Of a DNA stretch of 64,000 nucleotides, positions 61,804 to 64,000 are shown in pieces. The stretch is from Methylosinus sporium. GTDB lineage: Bacteria; Pseudomonadota; Alphaproteobacteria; Rhizobiales; Beijerinckiaceae. Made by a program: the position numbers and the translations under genes. How positions within the stretch are numbered: the stretch's first letter is position 1; each line of letters opens with the position of its first letter. The stretch lies in contig NZ_PUIV01000015.1 of NCBI RefSeq assembly GCF_003113265.1, positions 1 through 64,000 on the forward strand. Reading direction: 5' to 3'. The notes below the pieces were generated by a model. The model was not told the origin of the DNA. It worked only from the letters and a program-made list of their open reading frames with translations, and did no database searches.

Positions 61804-62828
61804 CCGCCATCAAGACCCGCGACGCCGAGCGCTTCGTGAAGGCGCCGCCGGCCAATATTTTCATGTTCCTGCTCCATGGCGCCGACGCCGGCCTCGTGCG
61901 CGAGCGCGCGCTCGCCATTGTCGCGCAGCGCGTCGACGATCGGCATGATCCGTTCCAATGTGTGGAGATGAGCGGCGACGCCGTGGCCGCTGATCCGCTG
62001 TCGCTGCTCGACGAGGCCAATACGATTCCGCTGTTCGGCGGCAGGCGTGCGATCATCGTCGAGACGGGCGGCAAATCCATTGTCTCGCCGCTCGAGCAAT
62101 TGCTCGCCGCGCCGCCGGTGGATTGCGCCATCGTGCTCACCGCCGGCGCGCTGAAGCGCGATGCGCCGCTGCGCAAGCTGATCGAGCCGTCCAAGATCGC
62201 CGCCGCCGTCGAATGCAATCCAGACGATGAGCAGGATCTGCATGCGCTGATCGACAACAGCCTGCGCGAGGCGGGCTTTTCCGTCACGCCGGAGGCGCGG
62301 CTGCTGCTGCAGGCGGCGCTCGGCGAGGATCGCCGCATGAGCCGTTCCGAGCTCGCCAAGCTGATGCTCTATAAGCATGGCGCGAGCGCGATCGAGGCCG
62401 GCGATGTCGAGGATATCGTCGCGCATGCCTCCAATATCGCCTCCGATCGCTTGGTGCTGGACGCTTTCTCGGGGCAGGCCGACGCCGCTGGCGAAGCCTT
62501 CGACAGAGCGGTCGCCGGCGGCGGCGACGCCGGGCAGCTATTGAACGGCGCGCTGCGCTACGCGATGGCGCTGCATCGCGCGCGGCTCACCGTGGAGCGC
62601 GAGGGACGGCCGGATTTCGGCATCACCATTTTGATGCGCAGCGGTTTCGGCTTCTCGCAGCGGCCGCAGCTCGAGCAGCATTTGCGTATCTGGTCCGCGG
62701 CGAAAGTGGCGGCGCTGCTGCCGGCCTTGCGCGACGCCAATCATCGCGCCCGCGCCAATGCCGCTCTGGCGGAGATGGAGGCAGGCCGCGCGCTGTTGCG
62801 CATAGCGAGTCAGGCCGGGCGGCGCTGA
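61800..62828 (+). CDS. holA: DNA polymerase III delta subunit (HolA)
   Basis: Clamp-loader subunit of the replicative polymerase. The 342-residue protein has FMFLLHGADAGLVRERALAI near the start, LFGGRRAIIVETGG, the EQLLAAPPVDCAIVLTAGALKRDA segment (EQLLAAPPVDCAIVL in short) and the C-terminal helical collar (RAAKVAALLPALRDANHRAR region). ATG overlaps the lptE stop (ATGA). The 3' end is followed by a strong hairpin. Confidence 0.92.
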   Translation: MTAIKTRDAERFVKAPPANIFMFLLHGADAGLVRERALAIVAQRVDDRHDPFQCVEMSGDAVAADPLSLLDEANTIPLFGGRRAIIVETGGKSIVSPLEQLLAAPPVDCAIVLTAGALKRDAPLRKLIEPSKIAAAVECNPDDEQDLHALIDNSLREAGFSVTPEARLLLQAALGEDRRMSRSELAKLMLYKHGASAIEAGDVEDIVAHASNIASDRLVLDAFSGQADAAGEAFDRAVAGGGDAGQLLNGALRYAMALHRARLTVEREGRPDFGITILMRSGFGFSQRPQLEQHLRIWSAAKVAALLPALRDANHRARANAALAEMEAGRALLRIASQAGRR

Positions 62829-62863
62829 GCGCCCTCTCCCCCGCTTGCGCGGGAGAGGGGCGC
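62829..62863. terminator. Hairpin terminator between convergent holA and pntB
   Basis: Arms GCGCCCTCTCCCCCGC and GCGGGAGAGGGGCGC pair almost perfectly around TTGC, directly after the holA stop. There is no long T-run, but the position and strength fit a bidirectional terminator. Confidence 0.65.
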
Positions 62864-62871
62864 TCGTCGCC

Positions 62872-64000
62872 TCAATGCGCGAGCGCTTTGACGATCTGCT
62901 CCACGGTCTTTTTCGCGTCGCCGAACAGCATCATCGTATTGGGCCGGAAGAACAGCTCATTCTCGACGCCGGCATAGCCGGAGCCCATGCCGCGCTTCAA
63001 AAAGAGAACCGTCTTCGCCTTCTCGACGTCGAGGATCGGCATGCCATAGATCGGCGATTGCGGATCGGTCTTGGCGGAAGGATTGGTCACGTCATTGGCG
63101 CCGATGACGAAGGCGACATCCGCCTGGGCGAATTCGGAATTTATGTCCTCGAGCTCGAAGACCTCGTCATAGGGAACATAGGCCTCGGCGAGCAGCACAT
63201 TCATATGGCCGGGCATACGGCCGGCGACGGGATGAATGGCGTATTTCACCTCGACGCCTTCCTTTTTCAAAAGGTCCGCCATCTCGCGCAGCGCGTGCTG
63301 CGCCTGCGCCACCGCCATGCCATAGCCCGGCACGATGATGATCTTGCCGGCGTTCTGCATGATGTAAGCGGCGTCCTCCGCCGAACCCTGCTTGACCGGG
63401 CGCTTCTCCACCGCGCCCGTCGCCGCCGCCGTCTCGCCGCCGAAGCCGCCGAGAATGACGGAGACGAAGGAGCGGTTCATCCCCTTGCACATTATGTAGG
63501 AGAGGATGGCGCCCGAGGAGCCGACCAGCGCGCCGGTGATGATGAGCGCGAGATTGCCGAGCGTGAAGCCTATGCCCGCCGCCGCCCATCCCGAATAGGA
63601 ATTGAGCATGGACACGACGACCGGCATGTCGGCGCCGCCGATCGGAATGATGAGCGTCACGCCGAGCACGAAAGCGACGAGAATGACGAGAAACAGCCAA
63701 AAGCCGCTCTCCGTCGTCGCGAACAGGACGATGAAGCCGAGCAGCGCCAGCCCGAGCAGAATATTGATCGTGTGACGCTCTGCGAGCAGGAGCGGCTTGC
63801 CGCTCATCTTCTCGGCGAGCTTCATATAAGCGATGATCGAGCCGGAGAAGGTGATCGCGCCGATCGCCGCGCCGAGCGACATTTCGAAGAGGCTTCCCCC
63901 TTCGATGTGGCCGGGCGCGCCAATTCCGAAAGCCTGCGGCGCATTGAACGCCGCGCCCGCCACCAGAACTGCGGCGAGGCCGACGAAGGAATGGAACAAG
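62872..64000 (-). CDS. pntB: NAD(P) transhydrogenase subunit beta (PntB), C-terminal part
   Basis: Proton-driven transfer of hydride from NADH to NADP in the inner membrane. The visible 376 residues include at least seven membrane spans (to about residue 175 of this fragment), GADMPVVVSMLNSYSGWAAAG, and the NADP-binding domain III with VPGYGMAVAQAQ, HPVAGRMPGHMNVLLAEA, GANDVTNPSAKTDPQSPIYGMP, VLFLKRGMGSGYAGVENELF. The 5' end lies beyond the window, where the pntA genes would be expected upstream. Confidence 0.96.
   Translation of the reverse strand, partial: LFHSFVGLAAVLVAGAAFNAPQAFGIGAPGHIEGGSLFEMSLGAAIGAITFSGSIIAYMKLAEKMSGKPLLLAERHTINILLGLALLGFIVLFATTESGFWLFLVILVAFVLGVTLIIPIGGADMPVVVSMLNSYSGWAAAGIGFTLGNLALIITGALVGSSGAILSYIMCKGMNRSFVSVILGGFGGETAAATGAVEKRPVKQGSAEDAAYIMQNAGKIIIVPGYGMAVAQAQHALREMADLLKKEGVEVKYAIHPVAGRMPGHMNVLLAEAYVPYDEVFELEDINSEFAQADVAFVIGANDVTNPSAKTDPQSPIYGMPILDVEKAKTVLFLKRGMGSGYAGVENELFFRPNTMMLFGDAKKTVEQIVKALAH

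Overview
The window is a GC-rich, densely coded alphaproteobacterial chromosome segment. Gene content and order point to the Hyphomicrobiales: the irr / fabA-fabB-fabI cluster with an Irr-type Fur regulator, separate addA and addB recombination genes, leuS-lptE-holA, ilvI-ilvH-ilvC, and an NrtR-like NAD regulator behind a Tag/HD/phosphatase set. The overall style resembles type II methanotroph relatives (Methylocystaceae), but no diagnostic gene is present, so that placement is inference. No phage, insertion sequence, rRNA or CRISPR array was seen. There is one tRNA, tRNA-Leu(CAG).

Layout. 0-7 kb: a truncated secreted protein, then tag, an HD hydrolase, a tyrosine phosphatase-like protein, an NrtR-like regulator, a ClpP-like periplasmic protein and a Tat-exported DUF882 peptidase; then a degenerate cupin and a small orphan. 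7-12.5 kb: an Fe-S oxidoreductase with an unusual hairpin at its start, two methyltransferases, an EI24 membrane protein and an NDUFA9-like reductase. 12.7-22 kb: tRNA-Leu, queF, kdsA, the divergent qorB/hxlR pair, and a leftward run ending in phzF, nudix, an in-frame aroK-aroB fusion and corC. 22-26 kb: ilvC, ilvH and ilvI, preceded by a leader peptide and attenuator. 26-33 kb: small membrane and secreted proteins, a tail-to-tail hicB/hicA pair, and an aldehyde dehydrogenase with an AcoR-like regulator that lacks the AAA+ domain. 33-44.5 kb: addA and addB, separated by about 3.8 kb holding an MFS transporter, a MerR-DUF3471 regulator and a tandem array of 195-bp repeats. 44.6-49.7 kb: a FixL/FixJ-like pair, then fabI, fabB, fabA and divergent irr. 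49.8-58.4 kb: envelope and regulatory genes, including a D-glycerate dehydrogenase-like enzyme, an ATPase, DUF3422, a glycine-rich protein, a degenerate OmpR-type regulator, an L,D-transpeptidase and yggS. 58.4-64 kb: leuS, lptE, holA and the C-terminal part of pntB.

Functional links: the ilv genes make branched-chain amino acids, probably under ribosome-mediated attenuation. The fab genes make unsaturated fatty acids beside an iron/haem-responsive regulator. AroK-AroB serves the shikimate pathway, KdsA and LptE serve lipopolysaccharide, and AddAB handles double-strand breaks.

No clear new defence or metabolic system was found. The most unusual structures are the 195-bp repeat array (each unit carries a short minus-strand reading frame of conserved length), the ilv leader, the AroK-AroB fusion, the convergent HicAB pair, and several proteins that have lost key residues (cupin, response regulator, PAS kinase). 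A GC-rich dispersed repeat occurs at least three times, once supplying the start region of lptE.
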